From Hoplostethus atlanticus (taxonomy: Eukaryota; Chordata; Actinopteri; Trachichthyiformes; Trachichthyidae), in the NCBI GenBank assembly GCA_034670405.1, contig JAXDDX010000007.1:4938501-5002500 (forward strand): a stretch of DNA of 64,000 bases. The letters are read 5' to 3'. Every line of letters begins with the position of its first letter. Positions within the stretch are counted from its first letter, which is position 1. Below are positions 49,655-63,757 of the stretch, in pieces. A program made the translations under genes and the position numbers. Below the pieces are notes generated by a model. The model did no database searches, had not been told where the DNA came from, and saw nothing but the letters and a program-made list of their open reading frames with translations.

Positions 49655-51675
49655 TAAATCTTCTTGTATAGCTACCTGTTCCTGTGCCTGTTAAGGCTCT
49701 TGCTAAACTGGAAGTACACAGTGTACAGAGAGGCAGCAGGATAAACACACTACAGCCATTAGACACAGAGCTTTGGAGAGATTAGGATGCACACAGTACA
49801 CCACCACCACAGGCAGTCTCTGTACCAAAATGAGGATTAGGGCTTTGGCAATGACAAGGCAGCGCCAAAGAAGAACGCTTAACCATGCAAAAGACACTAG
49901 AGCGGTGCCTTCACCATATGTGTCCTCATGTGACACCGATCAGAGGGAACCATGGGCAATATTTCACCGGGGAGGAGGACATGTTCTTTCCATAATCCTC
50001 CATTTTCTGGAATACCACTGATGTGTTTTATTTATTGGTTTAATAGAGTGTGCTATGATGCCGTAGTTGGACTTGTGGGGGTGCATTTGTGTGTGGGCTT
50101 GACTGAGAGGCCATTCACTGTTGCAGTTTGTTGTGATAGCTGAGCTGCAAACATTTAGAACTCCTTTCATTTTTTTTTTTTTTTACTCAACCTTTGCCTT
50201 GTTTTTATTTGAAATGGGACGCTGTTTCAGTAGACACCTTCACGGGAGCTTAATTAAATTACGCTTCAAACCTGAAATTGAGTATTTGTGTGAGTTGCGA
50301 GACCTTTTTATTTGAGGTTTTATGTGGAGACAATTGACCGGGAGAGACGATACCGAGAATGAATCGGCAGTACGGCTCTTTGACACCGTACTGCAGATTC
50401 AAAACACTAAAATGTGGGACTAAAATGTGTGCCCAGGAGTGTGCGTGTGTCTCCATGTTTGCACTTGTGTGTTCATGCATGTTTTTCAGAGGGTGTATGT
50501 AAAAAATGAATGTTTGTGGATGTGCATGAGTGTTAGTGTGCTATCACTTGTCCAGCACTCTCCCCAACCTCTCGCTAGCGGCGTGTGATAAGATGTTTGG
50601 CCCGACGCGGCGCAGCAGGGCGGGCCGTTGCCTGTACAGATAACAAGGCGGCAGGCATCTGGCAGAGTTCACTGGCCTGGACACACAGACAAATGGACAG
50701 AGGGCTGATGCAAGCGATGGCTCCACTTCAGTCAAAGAAAAACCACATCTTTTGCAAGCGCAAAGAAAAACCAACCGTACTTTACTTTCTTTCTCATCCC
50801 CTGCTCCTTTCTCTCTCATTGGGCAGGGAAGCTGCTGTGGAGGGAAGCCAGTGTTTGAAGAGGACAAGAAAATGTATGGAAAGCTACAGAGGAGCTGTGG
50901 ACGTTAATGAGAATGGAAAAATGTCTCTTGTCCCCTTTTGTGAACGGGAGAGACGAACAAATAGGGGGAGTTTGTTCTGCCGGGGTGGTCAGGCAGCCTG
51001 GTTACGCCAGTGAACACCTCTACTCCATTTGCTGACCTTTTTTGGCTTTGCTTGGTCTCGCTGGTTGACACACACACACACACACAGATACAGACACCAA
51101 CACAGACGGAGACACAGACACAGATACAGACACACACACACACACAGTATTTGACCCTAGAGACTCTAGCGTTAGCGGTAAGGCTGCGGTGGATGTTCCT
51201 CTGTTGACTCTGGGTGATGTAAGCTTGAGATGAGCCCTGCAGATTAAGAGTGAAGGCAAACAAAGGTCCCTGCCAAGACGAGCCACAGTGTATACAGATT
51301 AATATAACAATACAGCCACACGAGCGCTGCCGTAAACCATTTGCATAACTCTTTTTAATGTGTTTCGGAAAATTCCCTCGCTTCGCTTTGAGGAGATACC
51401 CCCACGTGGAAACTTGTACCTAGGTGGTCCATTCCAGCCGACATCAGTTGTTTACCTAGCCCGGCTGAGGATCACAGAGAGGGGAAGCAGACAAAGAGGG
51501 ATGTGTCGCCTTTGACAGCCACACACCCACACACTCACGTATATCGACGAGACACACACACACACACCCACACGCAAACACGTTAACATGTAAGGGCACA
51601 CTCAGATACATAACCTTCAGACCTTCGCACAATTTTGGGATAATATACAGACATGCAGAGAGCCTGTGTTAGACT

Positions 51676-51677
<2 letters not shown>

Positions 51678-51712
<35 letters not shown>
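51678..51712. repeat. (CA)n microsatellite
   Basis: About 17 CA units. Confidence 0.95.
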
Positions 51713-51715
<3 letters not shown>

Positions 51716-53324
51716 AACACACACCTGGCTTGTCCTCCTCCAACCATGTGGTGTGGGAGCGCAAATGTCACAATTGTTTCCGTAACAATTTACAGCTTCT
51801 GCAGCGCAAGAGGATATGGATTCCCGCTCCAACCCTCCCTCCCCCATTGCTTACTCCCCCATCCCGTATCCCATCCACCATCAGTCTTACCTGTCCTCCC
51901 CTCGGCCCTCTGTGGGGTTTTCGCATGTGTTAACATGACAGATTGAGCCCCAGTGGGAACCTTAATTGCATCATTTCATGGATGCGAGTCAGTGCTATGG
52001 TCCGGAGACGGTAAACAAGCTCTGGATCCAGGAGCAGGGAGAGAGGACAGGAGAGAGAGAGAGAGAGAGGGAGAAAGGGAGGGAGAGATGGACAGAGATG
52101 AACACAAATGTAGAATACTATGAATACTGAAGAAAAGGAGTAAAGGAAACACTGAGAAAATGATGACAAAACGAAACAATCTCTCAGGTAGCGATAGAAA
52201 CCGACAAAAAGCAACAGCCTCACATAAATCCACCCCAAACGCCTCCAAGGTGGTCGGTGAGTGTGGTTTGTTTTGATATGTGATAAGCTATGGGTTAGCC
52301 GAGGCAGAAGGAAAAGGCGGCAGCAGCGGGGCCGGTCGGAAAGTGTGTCTTCATTAGTCGGTGGTCAGAGCCAGGGAATATGAGAATTCAGCTGCCTCAG
52401 TCATGCATTATAGCAGTAGTACTCACCGAGTCAGCCCAGAGTAAACACATGAGGTCATAGAATACACTACGCAATTAGGGGTGTGACAAAACCAGATACA
52501 CAACTAGGGGGTTGACATGCACGCACGCACACACACACACACACACATGTTTACACAGACTAAATCCAGCATTCTCACATAAATCAATATAGTGGAAACT
52601 GAGGGGACGATGTTTCAGTCACCAATGCGGACAAATGTGGACGTTAATACACCGGATTAACGGCCATCGCTCTGCAGCTAGGATCCGTGACAACACATCA
52701 TGACCTCATAAGTTAACACATGACGTAAGCGCTCACCCATTTCCACAGTTTTGTGGTATCGTGAAGCGGTAAATGAGCAGTTTGATCGCATTGGAAACTA
52801 TTATTCACCGAGCAGGAACCACCAAAGGGCTGCTCGGAGAAGTCAAAACAGGCTTGAAGGGATGTCACACTCACAGTGGACGCGGGTAGACGTTCCCAAA
52901 AAAGTGTCACGGGGTGGACGGACTACTGGGCAGATCGCCCCATTAGCGTCAACAGTTAGAGTAATGGATTATAGGACTGATAAAGGAGGCCAGGCTGGAC
53001 AGCAGGGAAAGGAAAAAAAACACAGACTTTTCATTTTTGAAGTTTAGAAAAAAAACATGTTAACGTGTTGAAAATGCCGTTCAGTACTAACGTTCACTTT
53101 GTGGTTTAGTTCTAGCGCCTTTATGTGAGCGTCCACCGCTTTTTTGTGGAAATCAAAATGATTTATATCATAACTGTATTATAATTGTGTATATTGTATT
53201 TATAACACACTGACATTTTGAAAACGACTTCAAAAGACCATTATGCCATTAGGACCATTATGAGAGATATTTCATTTCCCTCCCTCTAAAACTTCACACC
53301 GACTCCAGGCTATTTTCCGTGCAT

Positions 53325-53470
53325 GGCTGGGTAGTTATATATGGTTTTTCCACTGCATAAGTATACCGTGCTGTGCCCGTACAAGCGCGGTGTGGTATGT
53401 TTTTCCCTCCATGTTTTGTGCACAGTTTGGTTTGTACGGATACACTTTGAGGTATGCTGGCGAGGCACCT
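53325..53470. repeat. Possible MITE with ttttccactgcata start
   Basis: ggtttttccactgcataagtataccgtgctgtgcc and later ggtatgtttttccctccatg resemble a common teleost non-autonomous DNA element. Borders were not resolved. Confidence 0.35.
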
Positions 53471-55024
53471 AAATATATTTGGTACTGGCCCACTCGCAAA
53501 GAACGCTGGTAAGGTTACATTCCTCCTCTCCTACACAAATAGGACCACACCTGCGCCGAATTGCAATGAAAAACAAAGGCTGCTGATACTGTGCTGTACC
53601 CATTAAAGGCTCAGACAGGTACACGCTCAGCACATTGCGGATGGAAAACTCCAATAGCCTGGCCTCACAGAGTGATCTTGCAAAATGGTTGAAATGAATG
53701 GAACTGACAATCATATTAAGACTGTGTAAAACAATCTGTTGATCAGCTGTTGTCTGCTCTCTATGACAGCAGCTCTGTACAGATCTGTTACAGGTGCTAG
53801 TAAAGTCCTGCAGAGTAGAAGCAAGAGCAAACCCACTGTGATGAATTGTTCACTTGAGTCTGGTGAAAATAAAAGAACGACGCGCCTCTTTTTAATCCCA
53901 AACGTCCATTGTTTTTGCAGGTCTTTGCATCTCCTCCCGTCACCCGTTAAGTATTGCTCGTGTCGACTCTTTCGCTCGTGTATACAGTATTATAGCATGC
54001 ACTTCCAGACATCTCGGTCCTACAAATATTTGGTATACAGGCTCCTCATGTTTATTCAAAGTACTGGGTTACACTGTTTGGGAAAGATAGCCAGACAAGG
54101 GCCCTTTGGGAAGGAAAAAGAAAACTATTCCAAATGAAAAGTAATGATTCATGCCACAGATAGTGTATAAACTCAAATTAAACTCAAATATACGCTGGAC
54201 CTTGCAGCACTATTGGACAGTTCCACTTTATGCAATTTTGATTGGCTCTAAACAGTGCACAGACAACTTAGTATTGCATTACTCTAAATATGGCAGTGGC
54301 ATTTGTGTGTGTGAGTGAGTGAGACCGGAGTGAGGTGGGTGGTCTCCATTCACTATCATTATACAACACAGAGCTTGATTGATATTTTCAGAAGGAAATT
54401 AATATTGCTATCAGAGAAAGCTGTTGCGTGTGTGCCTGTGTGCGAGAGCGTGAGTGTCTACTTCCGCTGAACGGAGGCATGACTCCAAATGTCCACTTCA
54501 AATGAAGAATTTAGGTCTTAACATAATGAAATGATGAAGCGCGATGAAAAACGTTCTGTCTAGAAAAATGACTATTTGACTATTTGACTATAGGTGCGAA
54601 CAGAAAGCACCCGTCACTCGACTCTTCTCACTGTCAACCTTGCAGGCGAGCTTTTCCATTCAAGTAAAAGTTAAAACCATAGGCTCGTAGCCACATTGGC
54701 CCTAGTTGAGCCTAAACATTTTCTCAGCACCCTCTCTGTAGTCTTTACCTGGGTGGAGGAAAAACCAGCAGTGGAAACGTGGCAGCTGACTTTCCAGGAA
54801 TGAGACAATTCCCAGTATGGGGCCACGACCAAAAGACTAGAGTTCCTGGTGGAAATGGATCATGTTGTTGCCTTTACACTGAATTAAAATCTCATCAGCG
54901 TCTCTCTACTTTAAAAGGTGTTGTTTTAGTTGGAAAACACAGCGTAGACACGAGGATTTCAGACATGCTATAAACTTTAATAGACATATTGATATTTCTG
55001 AAAAGAAACAAAGATATCCCTAGT

Positions 55025-57485
55025 TTTATTTACAATACATGAATAAAAATCATCACATACAGTACAATGGTAAAAACAACATAGAGAACTTAAATAATTA
55101 TTTTATTTGTGTAACTACTTAAATAATGAAAATGGTTATTCTATTCACACCACGCCGTCTCAGCAGCTACAATGCAACTTTCACATTAAGTGCTAAAAAA
55201 TTATAGTTTCCACTTTACAGCATGAATTCCATTTTGACTCATTAGACCAGGTAGAATTGATTTATTTCAACAAACACGAGCGAGGCGGGAGATGAACAAC
55301 AAATACATCTATTGTCATTATGGACACTTAACTTCATTTAACCATGAAAAGAAGAAGAACTCACTCAGCACTAAGAGTCTATAGGGGGGGGAAGCAAAAG
55401 GATGCAAACGTTTGCCTTCTCAAAGCTGTTAGACACGGCGGCTGCTGGTTCTGTCAAGATTCATTCTGGGGAATTCAAAATGGCAAAAGATCAAATGTAG
55501 TTTCTAATCAATAATTAGGTGAATTATGTGTGTGTGTGTGTGGGTGTTGTGTCTGTATGAGCGTCATTTAGGCATCTTAAAATGAAAAAAACCCATCAGT
55601 GAGGCTCCAGACAATCCCAGTCTGTGTTTAATTGTTATCTGACTAAGCAAAGACATTTCATCTCCTCTCCTTTCGTCAGACATACCACGACGTTCATTAG
55701 AGTGTAGCATTCAATCTTGACAACATTTTTCTGAATTCTTTTTCAAACGTATCTGCATTAGACAGATCTTAAATCTGCTCTCCGTAGATAATATCTGCCT
55801 CTGACTGTGAACTGCTTCCACAGTGACTTGGTGGCCCGACTGGATCTTTGATCATTTCACAACAGAGACACAGTTCTGACAGTGGTAATGAAACCACATG
55901 TCAGGGAAGGGGAATTAGATGGACTCAGCCAACTGCTCCAAACTACTCTATGCAGGCATAGACATGCATTACTTTAAACACTGGAAAAAAAAAAAAAATC
56001 TAAAAAATACATGTGTCCTCACGTGTCTTTCTTAACAGTGGAAAAAACTGCATATGTATAAGAAAAAGAACATGAAATGACATGAATTTACAAGCTTAGT
56101 GTAAAACTGCTTTCTATAAACATCATTCTCTCCCATATATTATTACGCTTAAAAAAATAAACCCTCCTCTATGATAACAATAGTAATGCTATAGTATTTT
56201 GTGATGCTAAGTAGTACTTAGGTAAGCTCTATTGGAAATATACATCACCACGCTCTCTCTTCCCTTTATAGCAACTGAAGTTTGAGTTAGGGTTCAGTGT
56301 GTGAGACAATGGAAGGAGTTTGCTAGACCATTCCTGTGTTGATGTGTGTGGGTGTGTGTGTGTGGATATGAAATTGCTGTCATTGCGTCCCAATAAATCA
56401 TTCGATTGTTAAAGTGAATGAAAAGATGAATACAGTGCATGGGAGCTGATAACTCCGTTCAGATTGTGTGAAACTGGCCTTGACAAAACAAGTACAATGT
56501 GCTCGGCCATTTCTATTTCTAGGTAGATGCCAGTCGTCTGCTGTAGATCCATTCTGTACACTGATAGCAAGTAGGTGTCGCAAAACAAATCTATATCAAT
56601 GTATACATATACCGTTATAGCTTTTTATGACAATTTGCCCACAAACTAAATACAACCTCAACCTCATAACTGTGAGACGACATGGTTCGTCTCTCTTGTA
56701 TGTGTATATAAGGACTGTGAACTCTATACGAGACACGATTCTCATCAACTTCTCAGCTTTTTTTCAGTATTACTGTATAACTGACGCTGAGAAGCAGAGT
56801 GCTCCTTCAAAGTCTGTGTATATAGACATTTGTTTTACTTTGTTTTGAATGAAAAAAAAAAAAAAAGACCATAAGCAACAAATTAGGTCTTCGCCTCAAA
56901 CAACCCCACTCCTCAGAATCATTAATCCTTAGAGAACTACTGGACAAGCGCTGCCCTGAAATGTCTCTAACTCCATTTTTGGGTCTTCTGTAAGGCAACA
57001 AATACCCCCAGATAAAATCCAAAGTCTTGCGTTAAAAAAAATGGCTGTTCCTGTGGAGACTCTGTGGGGGTCTCCTCTGCGGCTCAGCAGGAGTGTAGTT
57101 CTAATGTGGAATCAGCCATGTGCAGGCGTTTCTGAGTGAGAGAGGAAATATCTTAGTGTAACGTCCATAACTAGGCCATGCTTGTAAATCACCTCACTGC
57201 TGTCTGCAGGTCTCTTAAAGAAAAAGTGAACATGGCTTGGATGCCAGGCTTGGTGCTCAAGAGCAAACAACCTATAGGCCAAAGAATTTGGTGTGGCGAT
57301 ATGGATGAAAAACAGTCCGACGGGGGGTCCTGTGTGTATCTGTGTGTGTGTATGCATGCACTTGCAGGTGTGAGGGAGATTCAGAGTCCCTATTAAGGAC
57401 GCCTCTTTAGAGTCTGCTGGTGGTGGTAGGTAGATTTGTGTCAGCTTGGGGGAGACGGTGGGGAGCAGGCCCCCTCTGCGCACCC
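55025..57485 (-). other. hhip: Probable hhip 3' UTR
   Basis: AT-rich, mostly unique DNA directly downstream of the hhip stop codon, with several minus-strand AATAAA signals including the complement of 55025-55030. A long HHIP 3' UTR is usual in vertebrates. The end point is a guess. Confidence 0.4.
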
Positions 57486-58272
57486 CTATACAATGTAGCT
57501 GGTCAGATCCAGCAGGTATGAGGTCATGTCAATTATGTGGTCCAGTATGCCATCTTTCTCCTGGTCGTTGGGCATACCCTGCTCGCCCTTCTCGCACTGG
57601 GCTCCGGAGTAGCCGCTCTTACACAGGCACTTGTTGGGCTCCAGACACACTCCTCCGTTGCGGCAGCCTGGTTCACACTTGGCTGTGGTCACAGAGAGAG
57701 TAGGGAGAAAAGGAGTCAGTTAAAAGCAAATAACAAATACTGTTAGAAACACTGGTGTTCTATCAAAATTCATGGAGTTGCAAAAGATTAAATGAGTTCC
57801 TTATCAATCACTAGGCAAACTGTGTGTGTATATGTCTGTGTGTCTTCAGCTTCACTGGTCTTGATGAGTGGCACTCACCGACTCTGCAGAAGGGTCCCTC
57901 CCAGCCCGGGCTGCAGCAGCACTTGCCAGTAGGAGTGCAGTGTCCGTTCTTGCAGTGTCTGGAACACGCTGTCATCAGCAGCTCTGGAGGCTCCACCTGA
58001 CGTTGGCACTCCTTAGGGACCTGAGGCCTGCAACAGGAAGAAGAAGGGGGTAAAATCATAAACGCATCGGCTCTCTAACCATAAGAAAGTTAGGAATAAA
58101 GAAAGATGAATAACACCATTTTAGTATCTAGGGTTTTGGAGACTTTTTAAAATTTCACTTTCTGGTCCAGTTTTTTAAGCACACATCTAAGATGGATCTA
58201 TACAGCCAAGAGAATACCTTGTTGATTTGATTTTTTTCCTCACAGGGCTCCCACACACATACATGTTTTGGT

Positions 58273-58323
<51 letters not shown>

Positions 58324-58506
58324 TCCTCACACCACATGTGCACCAAAGAGACACATTGTGATCATTTCATATCAACATCCAGACACGCACATCACCAAAT
58401 GGTCTGAAACAGAATTATTTCATATCACGCTCTAAAAGTCTGGAAATAATATAGCTGGTGCGTAATGAAGTTCAAATGTGAAGCGCCTGTTAGCGCCTAT
58501 TGCCCA

Positions 58507-58554
<48 letters not shown>

Positions 58555-58638
58555 AATATGGAAGCATAAACATCTCTGTTGTACTGAGGTAAAAGGTTAA
58601 TGAGGCAAGACAATTTCCTGGACCCAAAAGGAACGCAT

Positions 58639-58685
<47 letters not shown>

Positions 58686-59044
58686 CACACACACAGGCAC
58701 GGTAACTCCATCAATCACTGCTATAGAGAGCTAGTGATCAATCTGCAGTAGAAAGCAGAACCTGATGCTAGAGGTCTTTCAGCTACTGACTGAGAACTGG
58801 ATGGAGAAACTACAACCAAGGTGTTCATTCCTTCTGCATCCAGACGTATTAAATAAGGTTAGGGGCTTTGTCAGTTGATGGACAAGAAACAATGGCTGAG
58901 ATGTTGTGTGACGGTAAGCATGCATTTGAGTGTGTGTGTGTGTGTGTGTGTACTTCATAGCTTGGAAAGTGCTTTTCTGACAGCCACATTGACTGATGGC
59001 AGTGTGTAGTGGCAAGACTGGAGGGGTGTGTGTGTGTGTGTGTG

Positions 59045-59076
<32 letters not shown>

Positions 59077-62000
59077 CTTTCGGGGAGGGGGTGTTTCCCA
59101 TGCTCCCATCAGCACCCAACTCCAGACTCTGTCTTCCCTTTTCCCATCCGTGCTGGCTTTTGTTGTGGCAGGCTGCATGCAGTTAAAAAAAAGAGCGAAG
59201 GAGGGAAGGGAACAGAGAGAGAGGGAGAGAGAGAAAGAGGGAGAGTCCCCAGAGGATTGGGGGGTCTGTAGCTAACACTGTTAATAGCAGCCAGGGGTCA
59301 GCAGCGCTACTAAACAGTCTGTACGACTGCCAGGGTGGCTGTGAAAACAGCACCTGCTGGTAGCGCCACTTGACAAAGGCAGCTGGGTCAACAGCCACTG
59401 TGGGAATTTATCAACTTTGGGAGGGGTGTATGTGTGTGAGTGAGCGAGCGGGAGAGGGAGAGATAGATAGATGGAAAGAGATGATGATGATGGTGATGAT
59501 GATGATGATGATGATGAAAATATCGGGGGATACGTGCATAAAACACAGAATGATCATTCAAAAAAAAAGAGAGGGGGGGCAGGCTGGCATATTGGTTGAG
59601 GAATGACCATGTGCATGCAATGTGCATGGCTGCAGAGTTGAGACTGAGCGCCAGGAAGATGAGAGTGGGTTAAGGTCCGCCCTCTCGCCATCAGCAGAAG
59701 ATAAACGCTGACTTATAAGACTGACAGACATTCGGGTCTGCTCCATCAGAGCGCTGAGGATGCTAGGTTTTAACCGCTTCGAATTTGAGATCTGTTTGAT
59801 TGTGTTTTTTAGTGTGTGTGTTTAGCTTGTTGGCTAGCAGGGCCTGTTTGATTGACACGAGGTATATGTGAGAAAAGGGCTGTGGAGTGGTGTACATTGT
59901 GCACCCTAACAATGGCTTAATCAAACGGCCCAGTGTGGTCTCTTTTGCTGTTTTGTCATCCGACTCCATTGTTTGGGGGCCTCTTTTGTAGCTTCATTCC
60001 TTGTTTTAATTGTGTAAGAAATTTACTGTGTATTGTAGGAGCCAGGGCTATTCAGTGGGACTGGCAAGCAGCTTTGTCAAGGGGAGGACCACAGTAGAGA
60101 AGCAGGAAGATTTAGGAGGGATAGGAGAATAAAGAAAGGCTTTTTTTTTGCAGCGTGCTGGGAGCTAGCGTACTACACGCTCACACAGGCTCACAGATGT
60201 GCACGTTTTGTGTGTACCCACCACCCACACAGATTATATCTGTACACACAAAACACGCAAACATGCAAAGAAGCGCACATGCAGATAAATACATTCACAA
60301 AAAAACACGCACAGTTTCCTTCCCGAGTCCATCCAGTGATTTGTGACTTCCATAGCTAATGCAGTTCATAAAAGAGGTCCCAGGATCCTATTCTAAGTTC
60401 ACTGTGCCTTTTCAAGGCTCCTGCTCACTGTAATTCAATCAGCCCAGTCTGCAGCTGACAAAACCCAAACGTGTGAAAAGTGCTTCATGATACTACTTTC
60501 CCAGTTCTCTATAGATAGGGGCTAGAACAAATAGAAAGGCCAATTACTTTCCACACCAGAAGTCAGCAGATTTTACTTTCACAATAAAGGCTCTCGCCAA
60601 AGACCAACTACGAGAGCAAAGTTGATTCCGTCCCGTTGCAGATGTCTCTTTCATTATGACATCATAAACAACATGGCAGTGACATGTAACTTTACTATGT
60701 GGCCCCCTTAACATACACAGAACCTGAAACCAATCCCTGTCCTGTATCGTATTATCTTTGTTTGTTAGTGTGTTTCAGAGAGGGGTCCTTCTAGCTTTAT
60801 TTGTTCCTGGGATAAATAAAAAGCTCTCTCTGTCTAAATAACTATGTTATTCAGTGCAGGCTACAATGGGGGTTGCTACCCAACCTGACTGCGAAGTAGT
60901 CAGACTTGCATTTGATTAGCTGGTTATATGTGGAAGTAAACTGCAATCACACTGACGTTTCAATCGGATTGGGGGCAGTTGCATTGCTCTAGTGTGTTTA
61001 AGGTTCATATAGGAGGTTCGATGTCTTCAGGGCAAGAGTACAAGTGTTTTTGTCACTTTCCAGGTCGGAGAAATAAGTTAACAATTACCTTCTGCTCTCG
61101 AGTTTATATCACGTTTTTTTTTGTCAGACTGCGTCCTTGTCTGTCTAGCAGGTGATGTCTGTCTCACACAAGTGGATGAGGAAAAAAGCCTCGTGGTGCA
61201 GTTTACAAGCTACAGCTGAGTGCGATTAGCCTCTGGTATAACAGAGAACATGACGTGATGCGTTAAGAGATCGATTTAGATCAATTTCTTTACTTTTTTT
61301 TATTTTGTGGCTGCCGTGCCGATATTGTGGCGGTGCACCACAGATGAGCCTGTGTATGAGAGACGACATGATGATTTGAAACATCTTCTCTTTCACTGCT
61401 GCACCACACACAATCACTTTCTCTCATTCTCCCTCTATATGTCCCTTTCTCTCTCTCCCTCTCTCTCTCACACGCACACACACATTTAGTGTGTTTCAAA
61501 ATGCATGGTGGCCTATTTATTATTGGAGGGGTACTCCAACTGACAAACAAATACCTAGAAATGAAGTCATCTGGCCGGGGACGTGTTTACACAAACACTG
61601 CTGAAGGATTTTATGGCTGATGTTTCCCTGTATGCCTCTACCGCTCTCTCCAACAGTTCCTCTTTTCCCCGCTTTATGCGCCCAGACACACTGATCAAAC
61701 ACAATGATCAAAACACAATGCTAGATGCTATATCGGACCTCAAAACCACCGCACTCTACAACAAACCTCTCTCCCTGAGAAGGCTTTAGGGTCCAGATGT
61801 CCCCACAGTATGGAAGAGGAAGAGGGGAGGACCACCCGACTTGATAACGCGCTGAGGTCAGGCGCGTTAGCTACCCCCTTTACTCCCCCTGTCGCCCCCT
61901 CTCCGCTCTCCCTGTAACAAGATCCTAATAACGAAGCCAGAGTGTGTTAAGAGTCAGGACTCCAACACCACAGGGTCCACACAGACTAAACAAGCCCAAT

Positions 62001-63627
62001 AGATGGTGGAAAGAATTGTTCTTTGGGAGAAATGCGTCCAGCGGCCATGCCAGAGAACATAAATACGGAGCGAGCCACCAGGGCCCCTTCGAAACATCTG
62101 TGGTGTAATTAATTGTGCTAAGACTTGGGTGGCACTGTCATCACCTAGGAGTAATTAGCTAGGGATATGTTTCTATTGTGATTCTGAGACATACAAACAT
62201 CTCTCTCACTCTCTCTCTATCGGAGCTGACCTAACCTAAAGAAACATTATTCCTCTGGGACGTTTTCTTGTGCAGTAAGTAAGTCCCATGTGCATTTTGA
62301 CAGGACACACTACTTCTACTTCCTTCAAGTTTAGGATAGGCAGAAAACACGGGAGGTTCAGTTTGAAACAGTCTCCTCCTATGCAATTGGTTTGAATTAG
62401 ACAGTTAGTGGGTCCGCTTGTGTTCGATGTGATCTGATTACCGCCGCGGTAATATATCCGTGACAAGCGCTCACACATTCTGTCCTGAATCGTGCGGGGT
62501 GAATTCAGGCAACATGTGCGTATCTTCGAGCGTTCGGTGACAAATGTTTTTCACGTGTGCACGGCTTGGCACAAAACATATTTGAAAGACCCATCTCTAT
62601 CAAAAATGATTTTAAATCGTGTGATACATATGCTATAAATCACGACACAAACACACACACACACACATATGGAATTTGTGGTGTGCAGACAAGTACACAC
62701 ACATACACACACACACATCAACTCGTTGAGCAGCAATAGATCTGATTCCATGACTACTTTGTTGAATTGTGTCCACATTATGACTAAGAACATTTCCATT
62801 GCATTACATGCTGAACCTGTGCAGGTGTTAAATAAATGTAAAATGAAATAAGGTCTCTATGCTCGACAACAGGTGCCTTTGCGTTTTCTTTACTCTCCGC
62901 GGGATAAACCCTGCTGTCAAATGTTCCGAAAATAACCAGCAGGCCGTAGTTATGTTACCAGGGTGAAAGTGGCCAGCTAGTCAGTGTTGCTGCTAGGAAT
63001 ACCTTACACTAACATTTTGAAATGCTACGCTCACTCTCCAGTTACGGCTCAGAGTTTTCGTTGGCCCGAGAGAGACGGCCATGTGATGAGTTGTTGAAGG
63101 GGATAAGGGCTCCGGTCACAGCGATGTGTTAAACGTGCGTCGAGGGAGACATGTAAAATCGCAAGGAATCGAAAAGGGAGGGAAATGAAAGGAAAGGAAA
63201 GATGTCGCTGTGATTCTGCTGTAAAATTTGATTAACCACAGATCCGCGGTTTGCGTGCGAAGTCGACGCGCCGCACACATGATCTCGAGGAGAGTCTTCG
63301 TGTGATGTATGTGCGATCGGCTTAGTCGGAACATGGAGCGAAGCCAGCGTGGAACTGGTGACGGCGAGAGACTCGTTTGGTGGCGTCTCGTTACACGGCA
63401 CATCTAACTTTACTGGATTTTGAGCCAATTACAATTCGAAGCGACCAGACTCTACAAAAATATAATATGAGGCAGAAAGAATATGAATCACTCAATGTGA
63501 AGTAAAAGCACCCCAAGGCAAGAGAACAGTAATACGTGATTGTACCTTTTGGGATCCACCAACTTGTAGAGTTTCCCGCTGTGTGACTGCGCCAAGCTTT
63601 TACTGCTCGCCAATATGTAGACCTCAC
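57486..63627 (-). CDS. hhip: Hedgehog-interacting protein, C-terminal exons (partial)
   Basis: Cell-surface/secreted antagonist that binds Hedgehog ligands. Only the last three coding exons are in the window: 63627-63546 (GEVYILASSKSLAQSHSGKL..., end of the beta-propeller region), 58027-57879 (PQVPKEC... then CSRHCKNGHCTPTGKCCCSP, first EGF module) and 57682-57486 (AKCEPGCRNGGVCLEPNKC, second EGF module, then the hydrophobic C-terminal helix ending DMTSYLLDLTSYIV and TAG). Lengths of 82, 149 and 197 nt keep phase across both introns, and all junctions are GT-AG. The C-terminal sequence is nearly that of human HHIP. The 5' exons lie beyond 64000. Being next to abce1 supports orthology with HHIP rather than HHIPL1/2. 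Confidence 0.95.
58275..58319. repeat. (CA)n microsatellite
   Basis: About 22 perfect CA units in the hhip intron. Confidence 0.95.
58509..58542. repeat. (GT)n microsatellite
   Basis: About 17 GT units followed by (GA)n; inverted relative to the CA array at 58640. Confidence 0.95.
58640..58695. repeat. (CA)n microsatellite
   Basis: About 28 CA units with one interruption near 58670. Confidence 0.95.
59025..59077. repeat. (GT)n microsatellite with (TA) interruption
   Basis: GT array split by a short (TA)4 block near 59045-59052. Confidence 0.95.
59480..59516. repeat. (GAT)n trinucleotide repeat
   Basis: About twelve GAT units with one GGT variant. Confidence 0.9.
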
Positions 63628-63698
63628 CTGAGGGAGAGAAACAAGAGTTGCGTTTGAAATTGGGCCATCTGCTTGACTTGCATTATGTACAATAAATA

Positions 63699-63757
63699 AG
63701 AGAGGAGAGGAGAGGAGAGGAGAGGAGAGAGGAGAGGAGAGAGGAGAGGAGAGGAGA
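63699..63757. repeat. (AGAGG)n minisatellite-like array
   Basis: About eleven purine-only pentamer units (GAGAG/GAGGA) located 70 bp upstream (minus strand) of hhip exon 63627-63546. Confidence 0.9.

Larger units (their letters stand above)
45674..54980. other. Intergenic between EGF gene and hhip
   Basis: About 9 kb without a supportable gene. It holds (GA)n 45922-45952, (CT)n/(CA)n near 46720-46758, (TTCC)n 49591-49654, imperfect (CA)n 51070-51150, (CA)n 51678-51712, (GA)n near 52047-52070 and short (CA)n near 52525. Frames such as 47731-48030 and 53739-54137 have no recognisable domain or splice context. Regulatory elements of the neighbouring genes could lie here but cannot be read from one sequence. 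Confidence 0.5.
58028..63545 (-). other. hhip: hhip penultimate intron, repeat-rich
   Basis: 5.5 kb intron. It holds (CA)n 58275-58319, (GT)n 58509-58542, (CA)n 58640-58695, (GT)n 58931-58951 and 59025-59077, and (GAT)n 59480-59516. No exon was found inside. Confidence 0.7.

Noticed and set aside
53739..54137. 132-codon plus-strand frame
   Set aside because: No domain, signal peptide or splice context that could be supported.
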